A stretch of 6,566 nt of DNA. It comes from Candidatus Tayloriibacteriota bacterium (GTDB taxonomy: Bacteria > Patescibacteriota > Minisyncoccia > Phycocordibacterales > PALSA-1337). Each line of letters opens with the position of its first letter. Positions within the stretch are counted from its first letter, which is position 1. Below, piece after piece: positions 6,540-6,566 of this stretch. Location of the stretch: the NCBI GenBank assembly GCA_023269245.1, contig JAHFMB010000055.1, positions 1 through 6,566 on the forward strand, written 5' to 3'. Made by a program: the position numbers and the translations under genes. The notes beneath the pieces are model-generated. The model was not told where the DNA came from, made no database searches, and was given only the letters and a program-made list of their open reading frames with translations.

Positions 6540-6566
6540 CCACGACCGGCCCCTGCCTTTTACCCG

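Overview
This window is bacterial: genes are compact, most starts have a Shine-Dalgarno sequence, and there is a tRNA-Gly(CCC) with a genome-encoded CCA end. Base composition is balanced and I cannot name the phylum. The content is accessory: a divergent Hsp70 chaperone cassette, then a broken and gene-poor stretch, two small orphan genes, and a tRNA gene that may mark the edge of the accessory block.

Positions 1-4887 hold three co-directional, tightly packed genes. The first is a TPR protein, cut off at its 5' end by the window, with a C-terminal part that looks like two PH-like folds. Twenty bases later comes a 133-residue GrpE-like protein, the putative nucleotide exchange factor. Its stop overlaps the start of an Hsp70 (ATGA overlap, strong Shine-Dalgarno). 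The Hsp70 has an intact ATPase domain, an extra segment of about 100 residues before the usual beta substrate-binding domain, and a long helical lid. The lid is thrown out of frame by a -1 shift near 4328-4345, so it appears as a separate reading frame (4342-4887). Joined, the protein would be about 827 residues. The three genes look like a self-contained chaperone (Hsp70), exchange factor (GrpE-like) and client or adaptor (TPR) module. No J-domain with an HPD motif is visible; one could lie upstream of the window.

Positions 4888-5151 hold no intact gene. One reading frame (4913-5053) encodes a protein tail resembling the C-terminal end of PglZ or alkaline-phosphatase-superfamily proteins (HGG-L-T-P followed by V-L-I-P), probably a decayed remnant. 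Then come a 73-residue putative zinc-binding protein (5152-5373) and a small protein with one N-terminal membrane helix (about 5411-5962). The membrane protein has no ATG, GTG or TTG start ahead of its helix, but has a good Shine-Dalgarno placed before an ATC-ATT pair.

Positions 5963-6126 contain only a short hairpin. A doubtful Gly-rich ORF with G-tracts (6127-6402) runs into a perfect 15-bp inverted repeat flanked by T-tracts on both strands, a bidirectional terminator. It is shared with the minus-strand tRNA-Gly gene (6416-6490), whose 3' end points toward the accessory genes, the usual geometry of a tRNA-associated island.
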